This document shows positions 10,495-22,175 of a DNA stretch of 64,000 nt, piece by piece (positions within the stretch are counted from its first letter, which is position 1; each line of letters starts with the position of its first letter). The position numbers were made by a program, and so were the translations under genes. This DNA is from Druceiella hillmani (lineage: Eukaryota > Arthropoda > Insecta > Lepidoptera > Hepialidae). The stretch is from NCBI GenBank assembly GCA_039881145.1, contig JAYKKI010000027.1, positions 24,005,001-24,069,000 of the forward strand, written 5' to 3'. The notes beneath the pieces were generated by a model, which saw nothing but the letters and a program-made list of their open reading frames with translations, was not told the origin of the DNA and searched no databases.

Positions 10495-10995
10495 TACAGT
10501 TATCGACTTTTAATTTATGCCATTAGCTTTGCCAACGGAGTTTAATTTACATAAAATGGAGTCTGTTATTGTAAACGAAAACTATGTTTTTCTTTTTTCT
10601 GAGTTTTATTAGAAAGACAGACAAGGCAAAGAAAGAAATAATTAATAATCGATAGCAACTATTTACAAAAGTAAAATCCATATCAGTCGATGTAATTGTC
10701 ATAAAACAAAATCTTCGTAAATAAGAAATTATATGAAAGAACGCGATTCTTTTTTCTGTTATCAAATTGTGAAAAAAAATTATTCTAAATGAGTGGGGAT
10801 AATTTATCAGAAATGGAAACTTTATTTTTGTCATTTATATGATGAACGTTCAATTTAGAAAAAGACAATAATTCTGGTAAACGTTCTATTTTACAACATA
10901 TAATAAAGGTATATTATAGATGCATCTGTACGCACTTTTGATATAAGATATGCCATGTGTCTGATTACTACAAAACTGATAGAACTTTATGTAGG

Positions 10996-11190
10996 AATGA
11001 ATAAATGATAAGTATTCATTCAAAATAATTATGTTAAGTACGAGCATAAATCATAATCCTTAAACACTAAAAGAGTGTCTTAAAAAAGTTTAGACGTAGA
11101 AGGGTGCGTAGTATTCCCATTAAAATATTTACAAATTTTGTATCAACTTTCACTCTATAAATATACTGCTTTAGCGATTATTATTTTACA
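10996..11190 (-). repeat. 190-bp direct repeat, copy 2
   Basis: This is the copy that lies in the ancestral position. It also pairs, inverted, with 20930-21080 and 51880-52060, so the sequence is a conserved piece of block Y. It contains GGGTGCGTAGTATTCCCATT. Confidence 0.85.
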
Positions 11191-11551
11191 GACTTACCAA
11201 ATAACTTTATTGCCTATATAGTTTTATTTATTAATGTGAATTGACCTAAATAATTTCACATTGAGGCACTCACTTAAATATTGTCATATGGAATTCCTAC
11301 TGATTTTTACCTAAGCATACCTCCAAAATTCTTGGATATAATCCAATAATCAAAATGTATCAATTATTTTCATGATAACTATAAAATTTAAATTGGGAAT
11401 TTATGTAAGATAATATAGAATAGGAGAAGGGGGCTGGTTAAACTTTGTCAGAAACATGAAAATCAGGAAAAAAATTATTTTTGTGGTTACCCTGCAAGAG
11501 TTTTGTATAGAGGTGATTACTGTGCTCAAATGAATTCTAAACTATAATATG

Positions 11552-11998
11552 ATACTGAAAGTTCACTCACCCTACTTATCCCTAAACATACATCTATCTC
11601 TTACGAAACATTTTTCACCGTCCAAGTAGCAAAAATTTCGAATCACCTGATCCCGACACCAAGAAAATCACGTCTTTAAATATTTTCAAAAATCGAGTGA
11701 AAAAGTCCTGCCTCTCCTGAAACCTTCTCCATTGTGCCCTTGTCCTTTTCTTTCTTTCCCATACCAAATCAAGTCTATAGTTTTCATTACTAATACTTTT
11801 GTTTTTTTTCTCTCTCTTAAAGGCTCCATAAGTAAAATTTATTGTAATATTTCACACGGTCTACCAACTAAATTTCAATACCATTTGTTATGATGATTTA
11901 CTGGAAGAGATTGTTTTATGAAACAATAAATTTATGCGTAATACGTATATATTATGGATAAAAGCTGATACATAAATAAATTATAAAAATAAAACTAG
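11552..11998 (+). mobile_element. 3' end of a Jockey/CR1-like LINE
   Basis: Starting at GAAAGTTCACTCACCC, this matches the reverse strand of 15720-16055, which is the C-terminal coding end and 3' untranslated region of the LINE at 15720-18330. Here the 3' region runs further, to an A-rich end with AATAAATTATAAAAATAAAA at about 11975-11994. It is a strongly 5'-truncated insertion that now forms the inner edge of the left arm of the big inverted duplication. Confidence 0.8.
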
Positions 11999-13390
11999 GT
12001 TCTGCCTGCCGCTTTACTTATGTGTTTATTTTTTTTTTATTTTTATGCCCGCGACTGCGTCAGTCTTAATCATTCAAGCTTAGTTTTATTATCAGAGCGC
12101 TAATAATTGATTTCCATTGTATTTAGGGAAGTTTTGTCAGAAAATATTTTAGTTATTCTTATGTACGTTATATGTAATCAAAGTGCAAGTTTCATTCATA
12201 TAAGTTTTGTCGAATAGTTCCTTCAGGAATATTCAATAGGAATTGAGGTAACTTAAATTTTAATTTTATATCTAGGAAATATTTTAGTGAAAGATTAATT
12301 TATGTGAAATAAGTAGGTTTTGTACATTACTTCAAAAAAAGATAGGCAGACAAAAATACTAAAAATTAAGCTGCGGGTTCGTGCATCGATCTTGTTGAAA
12401 TACTATATCATATTTATTATATACAAGTGTTTCCCCTTCCTTTACGACCTCTATTGCCTATGACAAACAGTAAGTTATAATCCGTAATTCAATTATTATA
12501 CTTTTATTTTTAACTGGGAGATGTGAGGTGACATTACAAGTTGCGGGGTCTATGTATTTATTTGACCGAGATTCATATTGTTAAATAGGCCGAGTGTCTT
12601 TCACAAAATATTATTAATTCAACATTTCTAATAGATCGGACGATTATATTTGGAGTTAAAATTTTGAAACTAGTTTGGAACTGTAATTAGAAATTTGTCT
12701 GTATGACAACAGTTTGGGGAAAATAACCTTTTTGTCTGTTGATCCTATGTTTAATTCCACATAGGAATAAATGGTAAAGTACAGTAATCATTTTTGAGAA
12801 AAACCGGAGTATTGCAATAAAACGATTGTATTTGACTTATATTTTTTTTCATTAAAAATTAGTCACATTTTCTACGTGTACTTACATATTAGAGTAAATA
12901 TGATCTTCGAATTTAAAAGACATGACTTCAAACACGTGGGTTTCTGAACTCACTTAATTTCGATTATTTTAGGTCACGATACTGTTTCACTATTAATACG
13001 AAAATGAAAATTTTTATTTTATTTAAATAATGATTAATAATGATTAAGCCACTTTAAATTTTGAGTTGAAATATATTTCAGGCAATATTTGAACATATCG
13101 AATTAATAGAAATATATTCTAATTGATTCAGTCAGCAAAAATATTAACATGTGATGAAAATGGATGCGGGGATTCCCATCGTTTCATTTCCGCAATACAT
13201 TTTATTGATAGAAGAAACTTAGTGAGATAGTGTAAAGAAAGTTATGCAACAGTCAACTGTTAATTAGGATACTTCAACTGACATTTTACTGACAAATATT
13301 TCTTCTAATGAAAAAAAATTAGTAATTATTAAAAATATTCAATTAATTTGGTTATCATTTTTCTAGGAAAAATATTCTTGTTGGTCTAGG
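11999..13390. other. AT-rich spacer without recognised gene
   Basis: No open frame above background and no match to the other named blocks was found. A T-run at 12030-12045 and scattered short GC-richer words are the only notable items. Confidence 0.5.
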
Positions 13391-13634
13391 GTAATGTAAT
13401 TATGACCATTTTTCAAACAGTACGTCATAATAATTTTAATTGTTTCATTTTCAAGTGGCAATGCAAATCAGGGTTATATTATTTTAATTTTCATGTTCAT
13501 GATGAATCGAAAACTATGAATTTACTAACAGATCCTTGCGCATGAAAAATTTTCTTTTGGGACCACCACAAAGTTTTATTTCTCATATAACTTTTGTCTC
13601 AAATCACACAGTGTAGCAAAGTCACTGTTGAATT

Positions 13635-13841
13635 TTGCCAGTGAATTCAAAGTATTGTCACAAAGTTACATGCGATACTGAGTATTGGTTAATAATTATG
13701 CCAATACTCGGTCTAGTTCGAACGAGCAACGAACGGCACTTGAATGCCCTTTGTTGGAACTTTCTACTTGTTATGAACGACGGGACTTCCGAATTGAAGC
13801 GAACTTGCAGTTACGGAGCAACATATGCCAGTATATATTGA
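13635..13841 (+). CDS. Open frame in the left foldback arm, unknown function
   Basis: This 68-residue frame (starts MPVNSKYCHKVTC, ends ATYASIY) has a counterpart of identical length in the other arm. About six or seven residues differ between the two, and neither has gained a stop. The region is richer in G+C than the rest of the arm. No family is recognised. A second overlapping frame (13685-13867) is equally preserved, which warns that both may simply reflect recent duplication rather than selection. It may instead be a promoter or regulatory core of the element. Confidence 0.25.
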   Translation: MPVNSKYCHKVTCDTEYWLIIMPILGLVRTSNERHLNALCWNFLLVMNDGTSELKRTCSYGATYASIY

Positions 13842-14225
13842 GCTACGTGAATACCAAAGATGAATAGAAGGAGAAGATTCAATTGCCATTCACTTGAATA
13901 TTCTGATGTATTGTACAATAAACTATGAATCGGATGTCAGTTTTCCTTCTATTAGTTGGACAAAAGGGGGATATATTTGGTTGAATATGGTTTTATTTTT
14001 ATCGCTTAGGTAATACTCGTACATTAGATAAGTTGATATTATTCCTTTCAAACTTTTTTAATAAAATTGCTTGCATAAATTTTTCAAGGGATAATATTCA
14101 CAGTTGTTTGTCTCTTCCATTATGATGTGATATATACATGTGGATTTATTTTAAAGATATTTCTTGCGATAAACGTGTAATGTGATTTTTACCATCTATC
14201 GTCCATTGAGTAAATACGCCAAACC

Positions 14226-14354
14226 ATTGAAAATACTTCGATTATACCATAAAATCGAAGTAAGATGGAGGCATGTTAAAAACTTGTTTCATTATTTTTT
14301 ATTATCTTTATTGTTACTGTTTTATAGTTTCACTTGTAATACTACTTTTATTAG
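14226..14354 (+). repeat. 129-bp dispersed repeat in the foldback loop
   Basis: This is the partner of 3147-3275 in the same orientation, with the same hairpin. The bases just before it (14205-14230, CATTGAGTAAATACGCCAAA) are the reverse complement of those before the other copy. The rest of the loop (14355-14913) has no recognised gene. Confidence 0.8.
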
Positions 14355-15262
14355 ATAAATTATATTCTAAAAGAGTGTTTTCTTTTATATATCTGTTCCT
14401 TATTTACGTGTCATATTCAATTCTATTAGCAACCGCAAAGACCTGTACCCCGTAGATCCGTACCCGCAATTTACTAAAAGTGAAGCATTGTGTATTTGTT
14501 TGGATGTCTTTCACGCTTAAACAATCCAAAGGATTTCAAAAAAACAATTTTGCTTATAGATAATATAAATCCTAATTTAATAGACACACAAAAGCAAAAT
14601 TAAAGAAATCACAGAAATTTTTGACACATGAAGCAGGACGCTAGTGCATTAAGTGCTATGAAATATACTTGCATGCAGTTCCGCCTGAAGCCACCAGTAG
14701 TATTTTTTTAATTATCCTCCAACAACATGACTATTAGCAACAACTAGATCATATTGCTTAAATCAATACACTTTCATTTGTACACCTGTAGTTGGTATTG
14801 CTTTGCCAGTTATTTCATTAGTTCCGGTGATGACCTATGATGAAAAACATTATAAATTTATTTATTTTTTGTCAGAAAAAAACGGTTACTGCAATAAGAT
14901 ACGTAGAGCATTTTGGTAAATATCACATTACACATTTATCGCGAGAAATATCTTTAAAATAAATCCACATGGGTATATCACATCATAATGGATGAGAAAA
15001 AAAACTGTGAATATTATCCGTTGAAAAATTTATGCAAGCAATTTTATTAAAAAAGTTTGAAAGGAATAATATCAACTTATCTAATATACGAGTATTAGGC
15101 GATAAAAATAAAACCATATTCAACCAAATATATTTCCCTTTTGTCCAACTAATAGAAGGAAAACTGACATCCGATTCATAGTTTATTGTACAATACATCA
15201 GAATATTCAAGTGAATGGCAATTGAATCTTCTCCTTCTATTCATCGCTGGTATTCACGTAGC

Positions 15263-15469
15263 TTAATATGTACTGGCATATGTTGCTCCGTAACGGCAAG
15301 TTCGCTTCGATTCGGAAGTCCCGTCGTTCATAACAAGTAGAAAGTTCCAACAAAGGGCATTCAAGTGCCGTTCGTTGCTCGTTCGAACTAGACCGAGTAT
15401 TGGCATAATTATTAACCAATACTCAGTATTGCACGTAACTTTGTGACAATACTTTGAGTTCGCTGGCAA
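15263..15469 (-). CDS. Open frame in the right foldback arm, twin of 13635-13841
   Basis: This 68-residue frame starts MPANSKYCHKVTC and ends ATYASTY. It is the mirror copy of the left-arm frame. Differences are scattered single residues with no length change. Function is unknown, and the same caution about recent duplication applies. Confidence 0.25.
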   Translation of the reverse strand: MPANSKYCHKVTCNTEYWLIIMPILGLVRTSNERHLNALCWNFLLVMNDGTSESKRTCRYGATYASTY

Positions 15470-15937
15470 AATTCAACAGTAACTTGACTTTGCCATACTG
15501 TGTGATCTGAGACAAAAGTTATATGAGAAATAAAAGTTTGTGGTGGCCCCAAAAGAAAATTTTTCATGCGCAAGGATCTGTTAGTAAATTCATAGTTTTC
15601 GATTCATCATGAACATGAAAATTAAAATAATATAACCCTGATTTGCAATGCCACTTGAAAATGAAACAATTAAAATTATTATGACGTACTGTGGGAAAAA
15701 TGGTCATAATTACATTAAAATATAACAATTGGTATTGAAATTTAGTTAATAGGCGGTGAGAAATATTACAGTAACAATTAATTATAGAGAATTTAAGAGA
15801 GGGAGAAAAAAAAGACAATAGTATTAGTAATGAAAGTTATAGACTTGATTTAGGATGGGAAAGAAAGAAAAGGAGAAGGGCACAATGGAGAAGGTTTTAG
15901 GAGAGGCAGGACTTTTTCACTAGATTTTTGAAAATAT

Positions 15938-16180
15938 TTATACATGTGATTTTCCTGGTGTCAGGATCAGGTGATTCGAAATTTTTGCTACCTGGACTGT
16001 GAAAATTTTTTTGTAAGAGATAGAGGTATGTTTAGGGATAAATAGGGTGAGTGAACTTTCACATCGTAGTCTAAGGCCGTGAGCAGACAAATCTTTCCAT
16101 TTGTCAGTAAGGTAATTCGGGCTTTGAGGATTTTTTAACATATTATAAAGAAGTGTAAGTAGGTGAAGTGTAAGTAGCAT
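15938..16180 (-). pseudogene. LINE C-terminal tail
   Basis: LRCESSLTLFIPKHTSISYK and the following TVQVAKISNHL match the tail of Jockey/CR1-like proteins, usually of the form RS..L.IP.H.T..Y..SF.V...RLWN.LP. The same stretch is present in the other LINE copy at 11561-11680, which supports the call. It lies downstream of the reverse transcriptase in the same orientation. Confidence 0.7.
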
Positions 16181-16319
16181 CGATCACGGATCTTCAGTCA
16201 TTTAAAAAGAGACCTGTACTAAGAAATATAATCATATTTTTTGAGACCGAAAATGTACCGGATACGTAATTTTAAAGATCAAGGTAGCACCCATCTTCGC
16301 AACCAATTAATGGTAATAG

Positions 16320-17740
16320 GAGTCTTTGAGAAGGATGGATTTAATTTTAGTCTGTAGAATATTTTTAAGGCGTTTTAAGGAGTATACTCCGCTGAAAATA
16401 CGACGACTAACATCATTTACTCGATGACGCCAGCTAAAACATTTATCGATCAGCATGACCAGGTTTTTAATAGTTGAGGTAACTGTTAAGTTATATTATT
16501 GTACCGTTTAGCACTGATTTAGGTAAACTGGGCAGGATAATTTTTGAAATAAATGTTTGATTATCAATGACGAGAGCTTGAGGCTTGCTTAGGTCTACCA
16601 AAATTCCAATTTCATGAGCCCGCTGACAAATTGAGGCAAGATCTCGATTAAACATGTCGTTGGTTTTTGATTGCATAGATTTGTAGATTATTAGCATAGA
16701 GATGATAATTGCTGAAGATATCTTTAACAACATCATAAATAAATACTGAAAAAATGAGAGAAGATAGACCTCTTCCTTAAGGTACACCAGATGTAAGATC
16801 AGTCCACCTAAGAAATGTATCTAATGACATTATACTACGTCCATGGTAATATGAGCTAAACCACTCAGGTGAATGTAGGGATATATTAAGATATTTGAAG
16901 CGAGCTAAAAGAATATCAAGGTCAACAGAGTTGAACGCACTGCTGAAATCAAGAAGCACGAGCATAGTGAAACGCAGATGAATATTAAAGAAAGTAACGA
17001 GTTGACCATGCACAATACGTTCAAAGACATTGGACAGAAGCGGTAGGATATATATGGGCCGAAAATTATTGGTAATACAATTTTAGGTACCGCTACAATA
17101 TAGTATTTTTTTCTATTTCAAAAGAAAGGCGACATTTGCCAGAAAGGTATTCAAATTTTCAGCGATTACTGGGGCTGTAATATGTGTAATTAGTTTACGA
17201 GTATTAGTACTCAAGCCATCAATTCCTATGGATTTGGTTTTAATTGCAAGAAGATTAGCTCTAACGTCGAATTCACAGGTGTCCATTAGCGTAAATTGAT
17301 ATTCACTCGAAAGAGAAGAAGACGAGTTACTGTCTGTAGTTGCAGACTTAACAGCTGTGTCAAGTACCACGGATGGTTTAGAAAAATATGAATTTAATTG
17401 ATCAATATCCAATCCCAGGCTCTCCGAATTAGTAGAAGATATTCCAATGCCCAGAGTACCCAGAAACTGCCAAATATTATTAGGAGTATAATCTTATAAT
17501 GATGTAGAAATATAGCGTTTTCTGGCATTTTTGCACGTTTACTGATCCCTAAGCGCTCTAAAATTCTCCCAGCGATTTAGACTGGAATCAATTCTATATA
17601 TCGCTTTGCGATCACGTTTGGCCATAATTTTTCTCATAAAGTCATTTATCCAACGAGTAGCTCTCCGCTTAATTTTGATAACTTTTAAGGGAGCATATTT
17701 GTCGAGCAGTTTAGTGATACAAGTGTTGAAAACAGTGAGT
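16320..17740 (-). pseudogene. LINE reverse transcriptase, catalytic YADD changed to YANN
   Basis: The linker reads WINDFMRKIMAKRDRKAIYR at 17600-17660. Then come DIDQLNSYFSKP (17380-17412), FRPIYILPLLSNVFERIVH near 17020-17080, and LVLLDFSSAFNSVDLD at about 16915-16960, where the first catalytic aspartate is kept. A stop lies just after SGVP at 16777. The catalytic box at 16681-16701 reads LYANNLQ where LYADDLQ is expected, so both aspartates are asparagine. Several other stops and shifts are present. The enzyme is dead on two independent grounds. Confidence 0.85.
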
Positions 17741-18330
17741 TTGTCATCAACAGAGTGATTGATTGCATCGCATCTCAGTTAATGGATCTGACATCCTCAA
17801 GAAAATATGGTATGTCAAAATGATTGAAATCGTGGAGGAAGACGCTTTTTGAAGAGTTTTTAGGGCTACTTAATTTATAGGAAATAATTTTGGGAAAGAG
17901 AGGGTGCTGGAAGTTGACCTTAGAAGGGCACACTTTTAGGGAAGGTTACTAAGATGAGGTGGAGAAGGGATGACAATTATCAGCATGAAATTTCATCAGC
18001 ATAATTGGAGAATGTTAAGGTTACCAGCTTTGACAATGTCACAAAACTTTTCACTTCTTTTGGTATGGTGGTATATACAGGTACTGAAATCATTCGTAAT
18101 CGATGAATGGTGTATAAAGTCAAGTAGTTGTCAACTATACTTTCAAAATCACCAAAATACAAAACACCAAGAGAAAAAAAGTTACTTAGAAAAATAAGTA
18201 TTCCATCATGGACTTGCGGCCAGTGGAAAATTTTGCGATAATCTTGAAAGGTAGATCGACCCGAAGTTATAATAGCAACACCACTGCCACGTTAGGAATT
18301 ACGATGGTTGCGTGTTAAAACATAACGCAT
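17740..18330 (-). pseudogene. LINE endonuclease domain, C-terminal part
   Basis: This domain would nick the chromosome to prime reverse transcription. RGSGVAI at 18271-18291 is the typical RGGGVAIY motif near the middle of APE-like LINE endonucleases. Further on, EYLFLEVTFSLGVLY can be read near 18160-18200 after frame changes, again typical. Frame changes occur several times between 18250 and 17880, so no product can form. The segment FPKIISYKL to FLEDV at 17780-17900 bridges toward the linker. Confidence 0.75.
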
Positions 18331-18399
18331 ACTAATACATAAAAAAATTTATGAAAGTGAAGATTTGGATTAATAAAATATTTATTGGTTTTAATAAAA

Positions 18400-21300
18400 T
18401 ACCTTATATTAATTACTCCTCCTTTTCGGTTAAGATTATATACCTATATATGCTCCACTCCCGGAAATTCAAAGTTTCTAGGAATGGTTTTTAGTATAGA
18501 CAATATTGTAATCTTTAGTTTTATTAATTTCACAAAAAAAATTAAACGAGCTAATTTGAGAAGATTATCACTTGATAAAAAGTCACACTTTAAACCCCTT
18601 CATCCTTCCGATTTAGATTGAAATAACATATACTTAATGACTATCGGATGCCTTGTATTTACAAATAATTTCAAATAAATTTACTCGTTACCAATTAAAT
18701 CACGCCAAAAAAGTCGGTAGAAAATGGAAATTGGACGACCTAAATTTTGTTAATTTTCATGCAAGTAAGAAGCTGAAAAGACAAAAATGTTTTTAATTTT
18801 AAAATTAACATTTATCTTGTAATATCGGAATGGTTCTTAAATTAATTTCAAAATAAAATAAACAAATGGTTAGTGCTCTAACAGATAAAAGAAAGAAATG
18901 GCTAACTCACCCTAAAAGCCGTTTTTGAGATCAAGAAGCGGCATTTTATTTATTTATGAAGAATTCTTGAAAGTACAAATTCCGAAGGTCTCATTATTTT
19001 AAAAATAAAATTCTGAAGGTCTCATTATTTTAAAAGATAAAAATCCACGCTGGGCAAATATGTGGACAAAATGGAGTAATACAAACAATTACAAGTAGAC
19101 AATTTGAAATAGTCCATTATCGCGTAAGCATATGATAAATATTAATAAAGTGTTTTAGGATTTAAAACGTACTAGTTTTAATAGATTATATTTTTTGGAA
19201 TACAAAATGGGAAAAAATTAATTTGTACAACGATAATATTGAATGTTATCATCAATACCATGAACAATCTATTCATGCTTTTTAATAAGGACGATAAAAC
19301 AAGGGTACCAAAAAATGCTGGCAAATATTCATATTTTCGAAATATTTGCGGTTCAGAGTTATTTAAAGCAGAAAAAATTTTCTTATAATAAAGACACTTA
19401 TTTTTAAATGTTTTTTTTATTGTTTTAGGTTTTCGTAAATAAATTTAAAAAACGAAACCTTTGTTTATGTTTACTTCGTCTATCTGTTCGAGTGTCACAG
19501 CCCAAGGCTCTTTTAGTTTAATGTGGAATACCATTTAAATTATTTGAACACGCAAAATTATATTACAGTTTGTTTTTCGAGATACCACTAAATAATTACG
19601 GTCGACTTTGATTTTCATTTAGTGATGAAACCTCAATGGGCGCTACTGCTTTCAACTGGTTTAAAGAGTTCAAGCATCGGCCACGTACCGATCTCAGTGA
19701 TGATCTGGGCAAGGACAACCTTCAACAGCGACGCCTGAAAGTAAAGTCAATGCTGTACGACACGCGGTGAAGCCTGACAATAAAATTAATTACATATTAG
19801 AAGATTCGAGAAATTTAGGCATTGGTATGATGAAAATTTTAAAAAAATCTAAATGAGTGTTTAGGTATCAGGAAACTTTGTATTGGGTATGATGACATTT
19901 TTCGTATTAAAGTATGATGCTTATGATCTTTCGTATTGTAACATCAACTTGGTAATTTCTTTTTTATACTTAGTAGCTATTTTGACATTTCCGATTCCTA
20001 AAAATTGACATACGGCTCAATTAAATACATATTCAGTTTAAAAAACTTGCCAAATTAAAACATCAGTCACTGAACTTTAAAGCATAATTTACTTTAACCC
20101 TGTGAGAAGTTCTGGTACAAGCTTGATATAGAAACTGAACTTGGTAAAGTTCCAAATATAAAATATTTTATCGTTCACTGAATAGTCTGAAGAGAACTTG
20201 GTCCGTTTTTATCATATTTCTGTTTCTGGTGGCATTTCAAATCTCTTTTATAGCTGAATTATAGCGTTATCTTTTTAAAACTTTTTTAAATTTTATTGAA
20301 GGTATGTAAGCCGAATCTTTTTACTTTTTTAAGTGACCATTTTTTTATTATGATCGGTCTGGTGTCTGGTTCTTTCTGGAGTTTTCTAATACAATTTGCA
20401 AATCGGTTCGGTAAAAAAATATTATTTTATGTTATATTCCTATCGAATTTTTCTTGAGCTTTGAACATTAACTAGAATTGATGGGTTCATAGTTCCAACT
20501 AGTATAGAATACATTTGAGCACAGGAATCAATTCTATGCAAAACTCTTGCAGAGTAACAATAAAAATAATTTTTTTCCTGATTTCTTACTGAGTAACGAT
20601 AAAAATAATTTTTTTCCTGATGGTCTTTGACAAACTATAACCAGCCTTCTTCTTTTTCCTGTTCTATATTATCTTGCATAAATTCCCAATTTAAATTTTA
20701 CAGTTGCCTTAAAAATAATTGATACCTTTTGATTATAGGTCAATGAGTGTTCAAATCCGAAAATTTTGGAGGTTTCTTTTAACTGCGTAGGTAAAAATCT
20801 GTAGGAATTCCATATGACGATATTTAAGTGAATGCCTGAATGTAAGATTATTTCGGTCAATCCGCATTAATATTTAAAAATATACAGGCAATAAAGTTAT
20901 TTTTGGTAAGTCTGTAAAATATCTTTATAAAGTGAAAATTAATATAAATTTTTGTAAATATTTTAATAGGAATACTACGCACCCTTGTTCGCCTAAACTT
21001 TTTTATACACTTTTTATTGTTTGCGGATTATGATTTATGCTCGTACACAATATAATTATTTCGAATGAATACTTATAATTTATTAATTATACAAAGTTCT
21101 ATCACTTTTGTAGTAATCAGACACATGGAATATCTTATATCAAAGGTGCTTATACAGATGCACTTATAATATACCTTTATTATAGGTTGTAAAAGAGAAT
21201 GTTTACCAGAGTTATTGTTCTTTTCTAAATTGAAAGTTAATCACATAAATGACAAAAATAAAGTTTCCATTTCTGATAAATTATCCCAACTTATTTAGAA

Positions 21301-22170
21301 TAATTTTTTTTCAGAATTTGATAACAGAAAAGACATCACGTTCTTTCATGGAATTTCTTATTTACGAAGATTTCGTTTTATAACAATTACGTCGACTGAT
21401 ATTGATTTTTCTTTTGTTAAAAAGTTACTATCGATTATTAATTATTTATTTCTTTGCCTTGTTTGTCTTTCTAACAAAAGTCAGAAAGAAGAAAAACATA
21501 GTTTTTGTTTACAACAACTGACTCCATTTTATGTAAATTAAACTCCGTTGGCAAAGCTAATGATACAAATTAAAAGTCGATAACTGGATAAATCCGCTCT
21601 GTAAATAGCTGGAGTTAGGGTAAAGGACACAAGATGGTACGAGCTGACGAATGAAGTAAATGTTTCGACAGTCCACATTGTTATTATTTTTTTAATACTT
21701 TGGGTCCTTTAGGATTGTGTTTCAGTTTCGTTCAATACATTATTTTTACATAATTAAATGAAACTACGTGATGTAGTATTATTTCTACTTTATTTCCTTC
21801 TTCCGTACGCGTTTCCACATGCGCATGCACGCACACAGACACATTTATTAAAATACAGTTTAAACGAATGTTAGACTATAATTAAGAGAAAAGATTCACA
21901 GTGTACCAACAGTAATGAAATGTTGTTATAGTGAGTGGCTTCCACATATAAAGGTGGTAGGAAACGATACCGCCTGTGGACGGACTCTTTTATCTTTCTC
22001 TAAATACACTTAAATGGTCAGCAAAAAAGCACCATATTGCGAGGCTCCTGTTCTGAATAATGCATACTTTGATGCCACGTCGAGAATTTGGTGGTTCAAT
22101 CTCTTTGAATTTTAAATTAACCATAACTTTTGTTCGTTTGCGGCTGGAATTATATAAAAAATAGTAAGAC
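18400..22170 (+). repeat. Block Y, copy 1
   Basis: This block matches 49420-53035 in direct orientation, for example 18430-18530 with 49435-49520 (CAAAGTTTCTAGGAATGGTT), 19570-19860 with 50545-50830, and 20930-21080 with 51880-52060. The part from 20500 on is also the right arm of the inverted duplication. Small tandem duplications are private to this copy: a 30- to 35-bp unit at 18976-19045 and a 39-bp unit starting at 20552 and 20591. It contains a mariner fossil and ends in a P-type block. Confidence 0.8.
19570..19865 (+). pseudogene. Mariner transposase N-terminal fossil
   Basis: Mariner transposase binds the inverted ends of its element through an N-terminal helix-turn-helix region. NWFKEFKHRPRTDLSDD is read at about 19645-19700. 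A frameshift follows, then GQPSTATPESKVNAVRHAV in another frame, and later NLGIGMMKIL near 19810. These match the NWF-EF-GR, EGRPSTAT and LGIG-----IL motifs of insect mariners. The catalytic DD(D/E) part is missing, so about one quarter of the protein remains. The same fossil lies at 50560-50810. Confidence 0.85.
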
Positions 22171-22175
22171 TTCTG
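21880..22175 (+). promoter_or_regulatory. Block P variant with TATA-like core
   Basis: CTCTTTGAATTTTAAATTAA at about 22100-22120 is followed by the ATAACTTTTGTTCGTTTGCG word and TTATATAAAAAATAG at 22150-22164. The GGACGGACTCTTTTATCTTT word at 21975-21995 is shared with 40640-40660 and 63605-63625. The spacing from these words to the TATA-like run is the same in other copies. Promoter function is inferred from this layout alone. Confidence 0.45.

Larger units (their letters stand above)
3290..11547 (-). repeat. Left arm of a giant inverted duplication (X, helicase and Y blocks)
   Basis: Read on the reverse strand, this arm matches 20500-26210 on the forward strand in the same order, with many substitutions and indels. 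Anchors: 3410-3490 pairs with 26100-26200, 3650-3780 with 25430-25560, 4130-4560 with 24640-25090, 4720-5110 with 24110-24500, 5560-6340 with 22920-23600, 6470-7060 with 22390-22880, 8760-9060 with 21880-22170, 10540-10870 with 21200-21560 and 11200-11540 with 20500-20930. It stops abruptly at the LINE end at 11552. Part of it (8090-8760) has no partner in the right arm but matches 57420-57900, so the right arm lost that piece. No intact gene is present. Confidence 0.8.
13392..15717. mobile_element. 2.3-kb foldback element with about 803-bp inverted arms
   Basis: Bases 13392-14194 and 14914-15717 are inverted copies of each other, 803 and 804 bases long, more than nine-tenths identical by eye. 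Both arms start TAATGTAATTATGACCATTT at the outer end and finish at a common word (TTACCA) at the inner end. The 719-base loop (14195-14913) is unrelated on its two sides. Sharp ends and matched lengths fit a foldback-type transposon or a long-terminal-inverted-repeat element. No target-site duplication is clear: the flanks are TCTAGGG and AAAATATAA. Its right end abuts the cut 3' end of the LINE at 15720. No transposase is seen inside. Confidence 0.75.
15720..18330 (-). mobile_element. Jockey/CR1-like LINE, 5'-truncated, coding part decayed
   Basis: On the reverse strand, the order is partial endonuclease (from about 18330), linker, reverse transcriptase, C-terminal tail and 3' untranslated region, which is the standard order of APE-type LINEs. 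The 5' half of the endonuclease and any ORF1 are missing. The 3' end is lost at 15720, where the foldback element begins: the A-rich end seen at 11975-11994 in the sister copy is absent here. Clade is a recall-based call; Jockey or CR1 fits the LVLLDFSSAF motif and the short C-terminal tail. Confidence 0.88.

Noticed and set aside
13685..13867. Second overlapping frame in the foldback arm as a separate gene
   Set aside because: It is an alternative reading of the same bases as 13635-13841, with no independent support.
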